From NCBI RefSeq assembly GCF_004004555.2, contig NZ_SACP01000026.1, forward strand, positions 24,219-88,218: a stretch of 64,000 bases of DNA, read 5' to 3'. A model generated the notes under the pieces. The model searched no databases. It was not told where the DNA came from and saw nothing but the letters and a program-made list of their open reading frames with translations. This document shows positions 8,090 to 24,215 of this stretch, piece after piece. Both the position numbers and the translations under genes were made by a program. Source of the DNA: Methylobacterium oryzihabitans. GTDB lineage: Bacteria; Pseudomonadota; Alphaproteobacteria; Rhizobiales; Beijerinckiaceae. Each line of letters starts with the position of its first letter. Within the stretch, counting starts at the first letter, position 1.

Positions 8090-9910
8090 ATGCGGCGCGC
8101 CCACAGCATGCCATTTGGCGCAGAGATCGGGCCGGAGGGGGTGCGCTTCGCCCTCTGGGCGCCGAGCGCCGAGCGCGTCGCGCTCGTGCTCGACGGGACC
8201 GAGCACGCGATGGCGGCAGGGGAGGGCGGCTGGTATCGCCTCACGGTTCCGGGGGCGAAGGCCGGCGGCCGCTACGGCTACCGCATCGACGGCGACCTCG
8301 TGGTGCCGGATCCCGCCTCGCGCTTCCAGCCGGAGGACGTGTCGGGCCCGAGCGAGATCGTCGATCCCGGCGCCTTCGCGTGGGGGGACGAAGCCTGGAC
8401 CGGCCGCCCCTGGGAAGAGGCGGTGATCTACGAGGTGCATGTCGGCACCGCGACTCCGGCCGGCACCTATGCCGGCCTCGCCGAGAAGCTGGAGGATCTG
8501 CGCGACCTCGGCGTCACCGCGATCGAGCTGCTGCCGCTCGCCGACTTCAAGGGCAGCCGCAACTGGGGCTACGACGGCGTGCTGCCCTACGCGCCGGATT
8601 CCGCCTACGGCACCCCCGACGACCTCAAGCGCCTGATCGACAAGGCGCATTCCCTCGGCCTGATGGTCATCCTGGACGTGGTCTACAACCACTTCGGCCC
8701 GGCCGGGAACTATCTCCACGCCTACGCCAAGAGCTTCTTCACCGACCGCCACCAGACCCCGTGGGGCGCCGGCATCAACTTCGACGGCGAGACCTCCGGC
8801 CCGGTGGTGCGGGACTTCTTCGTCCACAACTCGCTGTACTGGCTGGACGAATTCCATTTCGACGGCCTGCGCTTCGACGCCGTCCATGCGATCCAGGACG
8901 ATTCGGAGACCCACTTCATCGCCGAGCTGTCGCAGCGCATCCGCGCCGCCCTGCCGGACCGGCACGTCCACCTGATGCTGGAGAACGAGGCCAACCAGGC
9001 CCGCTGGCTCGCCCGCGACGAATCCGGCCGGGCGATCGGCCACAGCGCGCAATGGGCCGACGACCTCCATCACGGCTGGCACGTCCTGCTCACCGGCGAG
9101 GAGGCCGGCTACTACGAGAGCTTCGCCGACAAGCCCTTCGAGCGCCTCGCCCGCAGCCTCGCCGAGGGCTTCGCCTACCAGGGCGAGCCGTTCAAGACCC
9201 TCGACAACCATCCCCGCGGCGAGCCGTCCGCCCACCTGCCACCCTCGGCCTTCGTGACGTTCCTGCAGAACCACGATCAGGTCGGCAACCGGGCGCTGGG
9301 CGAGCGGTTGAGCGCGCTCGCCGACCCGCAGAAACTCGCGCTGGCCCGCGCCGGCCTGCTCCTGGCGCCGCAGATCCCGATGCTGTGGATGGGCGAGGAA
9401 TGGTCGGCCTCGACGCCGTTCCTGTTCTTCGTCGACTTCGCCCCCGACGAGGAGCTGAACAAGGCGGTGCGCGACGGCCGCCGCCGCGAGTTCAAGAGCT
9501 TCGCTGCCTTCGCCGACGAGGAGAAGGCGAAGACGATCCCCGATCCGACCGCCAGGACCACCTTCGACGCCTCGAAGCTCGACTGGTCGGAGCGCGACCG
9601 CCCGCCCCACCGCGCGGTGCTGGAGGACACCACCCGCCTGCTCGCCCTGCGGCAGGCGGAGGTCGTGCCCCTGACCAAGACCGCCTGGAAGGGCGGCCGG
9701 GCCGAACGGCCGCGGCCCGACGTGATCGACGTCACCTGGACCTATGCCGGCGGCACCCTGCGCCTCGTCGCGGCGCTCGGCGACGAGAGCTTCGACCTCG
9801 CCGCCCCCGCCGGCACCGTCGTCTGGCAATCCCCCTCCGTCGTCCCCGGCGACGGCGGCTCCCTGGTGTTGGCCCCCTGGTCGGGCGTGTTCGTGAAAGA
9901 GGTCGCGTAG
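8090..9910 (+). CDS. treZ: Malto-oligosyltrehalose trehalohydrolase TreZ
   Basis: Second enzyme of the TreY-TreZ route: it cuts trehalose from the reducing end of maltooligosyltrehalose. GH13 family, 606 aa, full length. It has an N-terminal beta domain (FALWAPSAERVALVL), then a barrel with DVVYNHFGP, Asp263 (LRFDAVHA), Glu298 (MLENEA) and Asp396 (QNHDQVGNR). The phrase TPAGTYAGLAEKLEDL and the loop HFDGLRFDAVHAI are characteristic of TreZ rather than GlgB. The ATG follows GGAAGGATGGTGG. The stop codon TAG directly abuts the ATG of the malQ-treY gene, so the two are translated together. A 147-bp gap separates it from glgX. Confidence 0.95.
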   Translation: MRRAHSMPFGAEIGPEGVRFALWAPSAERVALVLDGTEHAMAAGEGGWYRLTVPGAKAGGRYGYRIDGDLVVPDPASRFQPEDVSGPSEIVDPGAFAWGDEAWTGRPWEEAVIYEVHVGTATPAGTYAGLAEKLEDLRDLGVTAIELLPLADFKGSRNWGYDGVLPYAPDSAYGTPDDLKRLIDKAHSLGLMVILDVVYNHFGPAGNYLHAYAKSFFTDRHQTPWGAGINFDGETSGPVVRDFFVHNSLYWLDEFHFDGLRFDAVHAIQDDSETHFIAELSQRIRAALPDRHVHLMLENEANQARWLARDESGRAIGHSAQWADDLHHGWHVLLTGEEAGYYESFADKPFERLARSLAEGFAYQGEPFKTLDNHPRGEPSAHLPPSAFVTFLQNHDQVGNRALGERLSALADPQKLALARAGLLLAPQIPMLWMGEEWSASTPFLFFVDFAPDEELNKAVRDGRRREFKSFAAFADEEKAKTIPDPTARTTFDASKLDWSERDRPPHRAVLEDTTRLLALRQAEVVPLTKTAWKGGRAERPRPDVIDVTWTYAGGTLRLVAALGDESFDLAAPAGTVVWQSPSVVPGDGGSLVLAPWSGVFVKEVA

Positions 9911-12900
9911 ATGTCGGCGTCCGAGGAACGGGTCTCGCAGCTCGCCGATCTGGCCGGCATCGCCGACCGCTACACCGACGCCTTCGGCAAGGGGGTCGAG
10001 ACGCCGCTCGCCGTCCGCGCCGGCGTGCTCGCCGCGATGGGCCTGCCGTCGGGCAGCGACGACGAGGCGCGGGCGAGCCTCGAGCGCGTCCGCGCGCTGC
10101 GGCACGGGCTGGTGCCGCCGCTGCTGCCGGCCGAGGCCCGCCGGGTGCTGCGGGTGCCGGTGCGGGTCGAGGGCGGCAGCGCCGGCCTGCTCAACTGGCG
10201 CCTCGTCGACGAGCGCGGCAGCGCCCGCGACGGCCGCGTCACCGTCACGCCGGGCGACGACACGGTCGCGATCGAACTGCCGCCGCTGACCCCGGGCTAC
10301 CACCGCCTCGTCGTCACCCTCGGCGACCGGCGCGCCGACGCGATGGTGATCGCCGCGCCGCAGCGCTGCTGGCGCCCGCGGGCCTTCGCCGACGAGGGCG
10401 CCAGCGACTGGGGCCTCGCCGCCCAGCTCTACGGCCTGCGCTCGGAGCGCAACCTCGGCATCGGCACCTACGCCGATGCCGGCCAGGCCGCCGCCGATGC
10501 CGGGGCGCGGGGCGCTTCGTTCCTCGGCCTCAGCCCGGTCCACGCGCTGTTTCCCACCGACCGCCAGAAGGTCTCGCCCTACTCGCCGTCGTCGCGGCTG
10601 TTCCTCGAAACCCTCTACATCGACCCCTCGGAGATTCCGGGCTTTCGCAACAGCGCCGCGGCCCGGCTGCTGGAGGAGGCGCGGCCGCGCATCGAGCGCC
10701 TGCGCGAGGCGTCGCTCGTCGACCATGCCGGGGTGTGGGAGGTGCTGCGCCCGGTCCTCGACGCCCTGTGGCAGGAGTCGCGCGCCCGCGCCGGCCAGGA
10801 TCCCGACTTCCTCGCCTTCCGGGCCTCCGGCGGCGAGAACCTCGAAGCCCACGCGGTGTTCGAGGCCCTGTCCGAGCACTTCGCCGCATCCGGCGCGCAC
10901 TGGCTCGGCGACTGGCCGGAGGAGTACCGCCGCAACGGCACCGCGGCCGTGCGCGACTTCGCCGGCACGCACGAGGAGCGCGTGGCGTTCCACGTCTGGC
11001 TCCAGTTCGTCGCCGATACCCAGCTCGCCGGTGCCGCGTCCCGGGCGCTCGGGGCCGGCATGCGGCTCGGCCTCTACCGCGACCTCGCGGTCGGCGCCGA
11101 CCGCGGCGGCTCGGAACTGTGGTCGCATCCCGAGCGGTTCGTCCCCGGGCTGTCGATCGGCGCGCCGCCGGACCTCCTCGCCCCCAACGGCCAGGATTGG
11201 GGCCTGCCGCCCTTCGACCCTCTCGAACTGGAGCGCAACGGCCTCGCGGCGTTCCGCGCCCTGGTCCAGGCCAACATGCGCCACGCCGGCGCGATCCGCA
11301 TCGACCACGCCTTCCAGCTCGCCCGGCTGTTCCTGATCCCGACCGGCGAGGGCGCACGGGCCGGCGCCTACGTGGCGATGCCGTTCGAGGCGATGCTGGC
11401 GGTGTTGCGGCTGGAGAGCCACCGCGCCAAGTGCCTCGTCATCGCCGAGGACCTTGGCACCGCGCCGGAGGGCTTCTCCGACGCGCTGATGCAGGCCGGC
11501 ATCCTGAGCTACCGCATCCTGTCGTTCGAGCGCGAGGGCGAGGGCCGGTTCAAGCCGCCCTCGGCCTATCCGCGCGACGCGCTCTGCGCCGTCACGACCC
11601 ACGACCTGCCGACCTTCGTCGGCTGGTGGCGCGGGGTCGACACCGACCTGCGCCAGTCGCTCGGGCTCTACGACGCCGAGCGGGCCGAGGGCGAGCGCGG
11701 CGAGCGCGTCCACGAGCGCTGGCGCCTCGCCGAGGCGCTGGCCCAGCAGGGCCTGCTGACCGCCCCCGAGCCGCCCGAGCAGCCGCCGTTCGAGGCCGCC
11801 GCCCGCTTCCTCGCCCGCGCGCCCTCGGTGCTCACCGCCGTCCAGTACGAGGACGTGCTCGGCGAGATGAGCCAGGCCAACATGCCGGGCACGATCGACG
11901 GCTACCCGAACTGGCGCCGCAAGCTCGACCGCGATCTCGACGCCATCGCCGAGCCCGGCGGGCCGCTCGCCAAGCTCGCCGCCGCCCTCGCCTCGGAGGA
12001 TCGCGGGCCGCGCTCGGGCGCCGCGCGCCTCGCCTCGGCCCCGCCGCGGGCGACCTACCGGCTGCAGTTCCACAAGGACTTCACCTTCGAGGACGCCACG
12101 AAGGTGGTGCCGTACCTCGCCAAGCTCGGCATCAGCCACGTCTACGCCTCGCCGATCCACAAGGCGCGGCCGGGCTCGATGCACGGCTACGACATCGTCG
12201 ACCACCGCGAGATCAACCCGGAACTCGGCGGCGAGGACGGCTTCGTGCGCTTCAGCGACGAACTGAAGCGCCACGGCCTGAAGTTCCTGCTCGACATCGT
12301 GCCCAACCACATGGGCGTCGGCGGCGCCGACAACCCGTGGTGGCTCTCGGTGCTGGAATGGGGGGCGCTGTCGCCGGCCGCCAACGCCTTCGACATCGAC
12401 TGGGGCCGGCTCGGCGCCCACGAGAAGCTGGTGGTGCCGTTCCTCGGCGACCGCTACGGCGAGGCGTTGGAGAAGGGCAACCTGAAGCTCGCCTTCGACC
12501 CGCAGGACGGCGGCTTCAGCGTCTGGCACTACGAGCACAAGTTCCCGGTCTGCCCGCTGAGCTACCCGATCGTCCTCGACCGGGCGCTCGCGGCCCTGCC
12601 CGAGGTCGGCGACGCCGCCTCGGCCGAGGTGCTGGCGATCTCCGAGCGCCTGCGCCTGATGAGCGAGGAGACCAACGCCGACCGCCTCGCCGGCTTCCCG
12701 GCCGAGGCCGACGGGCTCAAGCAGCGCCTCGCCGAGGCGGTGACGCGGGCGCCGGCCCTCAAGAGCGCGATCGAGCGCGCCGTGACGCTGGTCAACGGCT
12801 TCGAGGGCCACCCGGAAAGCTTCGGCACCCTGCACCGGATGCTGGAGAGCCAGTCCTACCGCCTCGCCCACTGGCGGGTGGCGGCGAGCGACATCAACTA

Positions 12901-14839
12901 CCGCCGCTTCTTCGACGTGAACTCGCTTGCCGGCCTCAAGGTCGAGGTCGGCCCGGTCTTCGAGGCCGCCCACGCGATGCTGTTCCGGCAGATCCGCGAG
13001 GGCCGCATCGATGGCTTGCGGATCGACCACATCGACGGCCTCGCCGACCCGGCCGGCTACGCCCGGGCGCTCCAGGCGTCGGTCGGCCCGGGCTTCTACG
13101 TCGTGGTGGAGAAGATCCTGGAGCCGGGCGAGAAGCTGCGGCCCTGGCCGATCGCCGGCACCACCGGCTACGACGTGCTCAACCAGATCGACGGCGTGTT
13201 CGTCGATGGCGCCCGGCGGCAGGCGGTGAGGACGCTCTACGCCGAGGCGACCGGCACCGACGAACCCTACGGCTGGCTCCTGCGCAGCGTGAAGGCCGAG
13301 ATCCTCGAGACCAGCTTCGCCAGCGAGCTCGAGGTGCTCACCTCCGACATCAAGCAGGTGGCCGACGCCGACCGGCGCACCCGCGACTTCTCGGTCAACG
13401 CCCTGCGGCAGGCCCTGTCGGAGATCATCGCCCGCTTCCCGGTCTACCGCAGCTACCTGCCGCAGGACCTCGACGAGGGCGAGATCGAGGCCGAGGACCT
13501 GAAGCTCATCGACGGCGCGGTGCGCAAGGCCAAGCGCCGCTCGATCCTGCCCGACCGCTCGGTGCACGACTTCGCGCAAGCCGTACTGCTCGGGCGCATC
13601 GACACCGAGGGCCCGGGCAAGCCCGACCCGGAGATCGTGCGCCGCTTCCGCCGCCGCTTCCAGCAGCTCACCGGCCCGGTGATGGCCAAGAGCCTGGAGG
13701 ACACGCTGTTCTACCGCTTCGTCGAGCTCCTGGCGCTCAACGAGGTCGGGGGCGATCCGGGCGAGTACGGCATCGACGCCGAGCACTTCCACGCGCTCCA
13801 GGCCGCCCGCGCCCGCGACTGGCCGAACGCGATGATCACCACCGCCACCCACGACACCAAGCGCGGCGAGGACGCGCGGACCCGCCTGCTCGCCCTCTCG
13901 GAGATGCCCGAGGAATGGCGCGCCGAGTGGGAGCGCTGGACCGCCCTCGTCGCCCCGCACCTGTCCGAGGTCGAGGGCGAGGCGGCACCCGACGCCAACG
14001 ACCAGTGGATGTTCCTGCAGGCAATCCTCGGCGCGTGGCCGCTCGAACTGCTCGACGGCGAGGCGGCGGGAGACGTGGAGGACTTCCGCAAGCGTCTTGG
14101 CGCCTACGCCGAGAAGGCCTTGCGCGAGAGCAAGCGCAAGTCGAGCTGGGTCAACGTCGACGAGGGCTACGAGGGCGCGGTCTCGCGCCTGTTCGACGCC
14201 TTGATCGCGCCGGGCTCTGATTTCCTGCGCGAGTTCCGGCCGTTCGCCAAGCGGCTCGCCGAAGCCGGGATGGTGACGGGCCTTGCCCGCACGGTGCTCA
14301 AATGCACCCTGCCGGGCCTGCCCGACACCTACCAGGGCACCGAGTTCTGGGACTTCTCGTTCGTCGACCCCGACAACCGCCGGCCGGTCGACTACGAGGA
14401 GCGCAGCCGGGCGCTGGCCGGATCCGCCTCGATCCCCGAGATGCTGGCGACGTGGCCGGACGGGCGGATCAAGCAGTCGGTGCTGGCCCGACTGCTCGCC
14501 GACCGCGCCGCCGAGCCGGTCTTCTACGCCGAGGCCGATTACCGGCCGCTCGCCGCGCAGGGCAGACGGGCGGAGGGGGTCCTCGCGTTCCTGCGCGCCG
14601 ACGCAACGGCCGGCGCCGAGGCCGGCGACCTCCTCGTCGCCGTGCCGCGGGGCGTCGCCGCCGAGGGCGTGGGCCGGGTCGGCGGGGCGTTCGACGGCAC
14701 GACGCTGCCGGTGCCGGAGGGCAGCCGCTGGCGCGACCTCGTCACCGGGCAGGAATTCGGCGACCGCGGCGGCCATCTGGCGGTGTCGGAGCTGTTCGCA
14801 ACCCTGCCGGTCGCTGTGCTCCGCCAGATCGCGACCTAG
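9911..14839 (+). CDS. malQ-treY: Fused 4-alpha-glucanotransferase (MalQ) and maltooligosyltrehalose synthase (TreY)
   Basis: A 1642-aa two-enzyme protein. Residues about 1-700 are MalQ (amylomaltase, GH77), with catalytic residues at Asp465 (IRIDHAFQ), Glu513 (IAEDLG) and Asp565 (TTHDLPTF). From about residue 713 a complete TreY (GH13) begins with ATYRLQFHKDFTF. It carries YASPIHKARPGSMHGYD, Asp1039 (LRIDHIDG) and Glu1067 (VVVEKILE). MalQ lengthens and reshuffles maltooligosaccharides, and TreY converts the reducing-end alpha-1,4 bond to alpha,alpha-1,1, giving the substrate of TreZ encoded just upstream. No stop or frameshift interrupts the join, and the linker (about residues 690-712) is short. 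Fusion presumably passes products between modules; that is inferred. Confidence 0.95.
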   Translation: MSASEERVSQLADLAGIADRYTDAFGKGVETPLAVRAGVLAAMGLPSGSDDEARASLERVRALRHGLVPPLLPAEARRVLRVPVRVEGGSAGLLNWRLVDERGSARDGRVTVTPGDDTVAIELPPLTPGYHRLVVTLGDRRADAMVIAAPQRCWRPRAFADEGASDWGLAAQLYGLRSERNLGIGTYADAGQAAADAGARGASFLGLSPVHALFPTDRQKVSPYSPSSRLFLETLYIDPSEIPGFRNSAAARLLEEARPRIERLREASLVDHAGVWEVLRPVLDALWQESRARAGQDPDFLAFRASGGENLEAHAVFEALSEHFAASGAHWLGDWPEEYRRNGTAAVRDFAGTHEERVAFHVWLQFVADTQLAGAASRALGAGMRLGLYRDLAVGADRGGSELWSHPERFVPGLSIGAPPDLLAPNGQDWGLPPFDPLELERNGLAAFRALVQANMRHAGAIRIDHAFQLARLFLIPTGEGARAGAYVAMPFEAMLAVLRLESHRAKCLVIAEDLGTAPEGFSDALMQAGILSYRILSFEREGEGRFKPPSAYPRDALCAVTTHDLPTFVGWWRGVDTDLRQSLGLYDAERAEGERGERVHERWRLAEALAQQGLLTAPEPPEQPPFEAAARFLARAPSVLTAVQYEDVLGEMSQANMPGTIDGYPNWRRKLDRDLDAIAEPGGPLAKLAAALASEDRGPRSGAARLASAPPRATYRLQFHKDFTFEDATKVVPYLAKLGISHVYASPIHKARPGSMHGYDIVDHREINPELGGEDGFVRFSDELKRHGLKFLLDIVPNHMGVGGADNPWWLSVLEWGALSPAANAFDIDWGRLGAHEKLVVPFLGDRYGEALEKGNLKLAFDPQDGGFSVWHYEHKFPVCPLSYPIVLDRALAALPEVGDAASAEVLAISERLRLMSEETNADRLAGFPAEADGLKQRLAEAVTRAPALKSAIERAVTLVNGFEGHPESFGTLHRMLESQSYRLAHWRVAASDINYRRFFDVNSLAGLKVEVGPVFEAAHAMLFRQIREGRIDGLRIDHIDGLADPAGYARALQASVGPGFYVVVEKILEPGEKLRPWPIAGTTGYDVLNQIDGVFVDGARRQAVRTLYAEATGTDEPYGWLLRSVKAEILETSFASELEVLTSDIKQVADADRRTRDFSVNALRQALSEIIARFPVYRSYLPQDLDEGEIEAEDLKLIDGAVRKAKRRSILPDRSVHDFAQAVLLGRIDTEGPGKPDPEIVRRFRRRFQQLTGPVMAKSLEDTLFYRFVELLALNEVGGDPGEYGIDAEHFHALQAARARDWPNAMITTATHDTKRGEDARTRLLALSEMPEEWRAEWERWTALVAPHLSEVEGEAAPDANDQWMFLQAILGAWPLELLDGEAAGDVEDFRKRLGAYAEKALRESKRKSSWVNVDEGYEGAVSRLFDALIAPGSDFLREFRPFAKRLAEAGMVTGLARTVLKCTLPGLPDTYQGTEFWDFSFVDPDNRRPVDYEERSRALAGSASIPEMLATWPDGRIKQSVLARLLADRAAEPVFYAEADYRPLAAQGRRAEGVLAFLRADATAGAEAGDLLVAVPRGVAAEGVGRVGGAFDGTTLPVPEGSRWRDLVTGQEFGDRGGHLAVSELFATLPVAVLRQIAT

Positions 14840-15030
14840 ATCCGACCCGTGGCCGGTGCGGCGCTTCTTCCGGGAGCGTCACACCCTCGTGAGGCCGGGC
14901 GGCGTACATGCCGCCGAAAGCCGCGGCTCCCGTCGCGGCCGAGAGCCGGTCGGCCGGGCGCGTGGCGCCCGCCGGCCAGGAACGTCCGTCGCGGGCCGCG
15001 ACGGGACAGGATGCCAACAGGAACGGGACG

Positions 15031-18411
<3,381 letters not shown>

Positions 18412-18574
18412 GCGAGCCCGTGGCAGCACGACGGGGCGGCCCGCTGCCGCTCCGCCGCATCCGGACGAGGCTTCCCGCCCGCGACCTCCGAACAATCCGT
18501 GGTTGCCCGGCGTTCCCGCAGGGCACCCCGTGGCGTTGGACCTGACGCCACGAAACCGACGAGGCTCTGACGCG

Positions 18575-21841
<3,267 letters not shown>

Positions 21842-24139
21842 ATGACGGACGACGACACCCGCGCCGCACCCGTGTCCCGCGCCATGCCGCTGACGGCCGC
21901 CACCGGCGCCACCGTGTCGGAGCGGACGGCCCGGCCGGCTCCGGCCCGGGACGACGGCCTGCATCCGGACGCGATCGAGGCGGTGATGGCCGCCAACCAC
22001 GGCGACCCCTTCGCGATCCTCGGCCCGCACGAGGTCGCCCCGGGGCAGTGGGAGGTGCGCGCGGTGCTGCCGGAGGCCCGCGCCGCCTCGGTCCTCGTCG
22101 GCGAGCAGCGCCACGACATGGTGCGCCGCCACCCGGGCGGGTTCTTCGTCGCCGCCTTCGCCTCCGAGCGGCGGCCCGACTACCGCATCGCCATCGAGGG
22201 CTGGGACAACCTCGAGCGCACCCGCCGCGACCCCTACGAGTTCGGCACCACCCTCGACGCGGAGGAAATCCGCCTGCTGCGCGACGTCGGCAACGACGCG
22301 GTGCAGCGGGTGCTCGGCGGCCAGGCGATCACGGTCGGCGGGGTCTCGGGTTTCCGCTTCGCGGTCTGGGCGCCCAACGCCCGGCGGGTCAGCGTCGTGG
22401 GCGACTTCAACGCCTGGGACGGACGCCGCCACCCGATGCGGCTGTGGCAGGACGGCGGCATCTGGGAGCTGTTCATCCCGGACCTGCCGGCCGGCACCAA
22501 CTACAAGTTCGAGATCCGCGGCCCCGACGGCTCGCTGCTGCCGCTCAAGGCCGATCCGGTCGCCTTCGCCGCCCAGCACCCGCCGGAGACCGCCTCGAAG
22601 CTCGTCGGCCGGCCGCAGCCGGTGTGGCGCGACGGCGCCTGGATGGCGGGGCGCGGCAGCCTCGACCACCGTCACGGCCCGATCTCGATCTACGAAGTCC
22701 ATCTCGGCTCGTGGGCCCGGGTGCCCGAGGAGGGCAACCGCTACCTCACCTACCGCGAACTGGCGCAGCGCCTGATCCCCTACGTCAAGGAGATGGGCTT
22801 CACCCATATCGAGTTGCTGCCGATCACCGAGCACCCGTTCGACGGTTCGTGGGGCTACCAGCCGGTGTCGCTGTTCGCGCCGACGAGCCGCTTCGGCTCG
22901 CCGGAGGATTTCTGCGAGTTCGTCAACGCCGCCCACGAGGCCGGCATCGGCATCCTGCTCGACTGGGTGCCGGGGCACTTCCCCCTCGACGCCCACGGCT
23001 TCGGCCAGTTCGACGGCACCCACCTGTACGAGCACGCCGACCCGCGCCAGGGCTTCCACCAGGACTGGGGCACCTACATCTACAATTTCGGCCGCACCGA
23101 GGTCTCGGCGTTCCTCGCCGCCAATGCCCGGTTCTGGCTCGAGGACTACCATCTCGACGGGCTGCGGGTCGATGCCGTGGCGTCGATGCTCTACCTCGAC
23201 TACTCGCGCCGGGCCGGGGAGTGGATTCCCAACCGCTACGGCGGCAACGAGAATCTCGAGGCGATCGACTTCCTGCGCAAGACCAACGAGGCGACCTATT
23301 CCCACGCCCCCGGCACGATGACGGTGGCGGAAGAGTCCACCTCGTGGCCGGGCGTCTCGCACCCGACCTATACCGGCGGCCTCGGCTTCGGCTTCAAGTG
23401 GAACATGGGCTGGATGCACGACACGCTCCAGTTCATCTCCAAGGAGCCGGTGCACCGCCGCTACCACCACCACGACCTGACCTTCGGGCTGCTCTACGCC
23501 TTCTCGGAGAATTTCATCCTGCCGCTGTCCCACGACGAGGTGGTGCACGGGAAGGGCTCGCTGATCGGCAAGATGCCGGGCGACCGCTGGCAGAAATTTG
23601 CCAATCTGCGCGCCTATTTCGGCTTCATGTGGGGGCATCCCGGCAAGAAGCTGCTGTTCATGGGCGGCGAGTTCGGCCAGGAGCGCGAGTGGAACCACAA
23701 CCAGTCCCTCGACTGGCACCTGCTCGACGATCCCCTCCATGCGGGGCTGAAGGCGCTGGTCGGCGACCTCAACCGGCTCTATGTCGCGACCCCGGCGCTG
23801 CACGCCCGCGACACCGAGGCGGCCGGATTCCGCTGGCTGGTGGCCGACGACGCCGAGAACAGCGTCATCGCCTGGGCCCGCCTCGGCCGTGAGCCGGGTC
23901 AGGTCGCCGTGGTGGTGTCGAACTTCACGCCGATCCCGCGCCACGGCTACCGGATCGGGGTGCCGGCGCCAGGGCTCTACCGCGAGGCGATCAACTCGGA
24001 TGCGGCGGCCTATGGCGGCAGCAACGTCGGCAATTACGGCGGCGTCGCTACCTCCGACGAGCCGTCGCACGGCCAGCCCTGCTCGCTGACCCTGTCGCTG
24101 CCGCCGCTCGGCACGGTCATCCTGGTCCTGGAGGGGTGA
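21842..24139 (+). CDS. glgB: 1,4-alpha-glucan branching enzyme GlgB
   Basis: Cuts alpha-1,4 chains and re-attaches them by alpha-1,6 bonds, branching the glucan made by GlgE; GH13 family, 765 aa. There is an N-terminal tail of about 40 residues, an N1 domain (HPDAIEAVMAANHGDPF), a CBM48 domain (FRFAVWAPNARRVSVVGDFN), and the barrel. Catalytic residues are Asp444 (LRVDAVASMLYLDYSR), Glu497 (VAEEST) and Asp565 (LSHDEVVHGKGSL); the 53- and 121-residue spacings match those of E. coli GlgB (405/458/526). The ATG directly abuts the treS-mak stop. It is the last gene of the block, and a hairpin overlaps its stop codon. Confidence 0.96.
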   Translation: MTDDDTRAAPVSRAMPLTAATGATVSERTARPAPARDDGLHPDAIEAVMAANHGDPFAILGPHEVAPGQWEVRAVLPEARAASVLVGEQRHDMVRRHPGGFFVAAFASERRPDYRIAIEGWDNLERTRRDPYEFGTTLDAEEIRLLRDVGNDAVQRVLGGQAITVGGVSGFRFAVWAPNARRVSVVGDFNAWDGRRHPMRLWQDGGIWELFIPDLPAGTNYKFEIRGPDGSLLPLKADPVAFAAQHPPETASKLVGRPQPVWRDGAWMAGRGSLDHRHGPISIYEVHLGSWARVPEEGNRYLTYRELAQRLIPYVKEMGFTHIELLPITEHPFDGSWGYQPVSLFAPTSRFGSPEDFCEFVNAAHEAGIGILLDWVPGHFPLDAHGFGQFDGTHLYEHADPRQGFHQDWGTYIYNFGRTEVSAFLAANARFWLEDYHLDGLRVDAVASMLYLDYSRRAGEWIPNRYGGNENLEAIDFLRKTNEATYSHAPGTMTVAEESTSWPGVSHPTYTGGLGFGFKWNMGWMHDTLQFISKEPVHRRYHHHDLTFGLLYAFSENFILPLSHDEVVHGKGSLIGKMPGDRWQKFANLRAYFGFMWGHPGKKLLFMGGEFGQEREWNHNQSLDWHLLDDPLHAGLKALVGDLNRLYVATPALHARDTEAAGFRWLVADDAENSVIAWARLGREPGQVAVVVSNFTPIPRHGYRIGVPAPGLYREAINSDAAAYGGSNVGNYGGVATSDEPSHGQPCSLTLSLPPLGTVILVLEG

Positions 24140-24161
24140 TCCGGCTTCCGGCAGCCGGATC
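24138..24161. terminator. Hairpin at the convergent glgB / diguanylate cyclase junction
   Basis: GATCCGGCT (24138-24146) and AGCCGGATC (24153-24161) form a perfect 9-bp stem with a 6-base loop, overlapping the glgB stop codon. No T-tract follows on either strand, so it may work with Rho or protect 3' ends rather than act as a classical intrinsic terminator. Confidence 0.45.
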
Positions 24162-24215
24162 GAAGCCCACGCGGCGCTTGAGCGAGGCCGTCTTCCGCCC
24201 TCCGGCCGCCGACGC

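Noticed and set aside
7988..14776. A 2262-codon open frame on the minus strand opposite treZ and malQ-treY
   Set aside because: It mirrors the codon structure of the real genes in a very GC-rich region, has repetitive V/A/G/R/H composition and no domain. It is a shadow.
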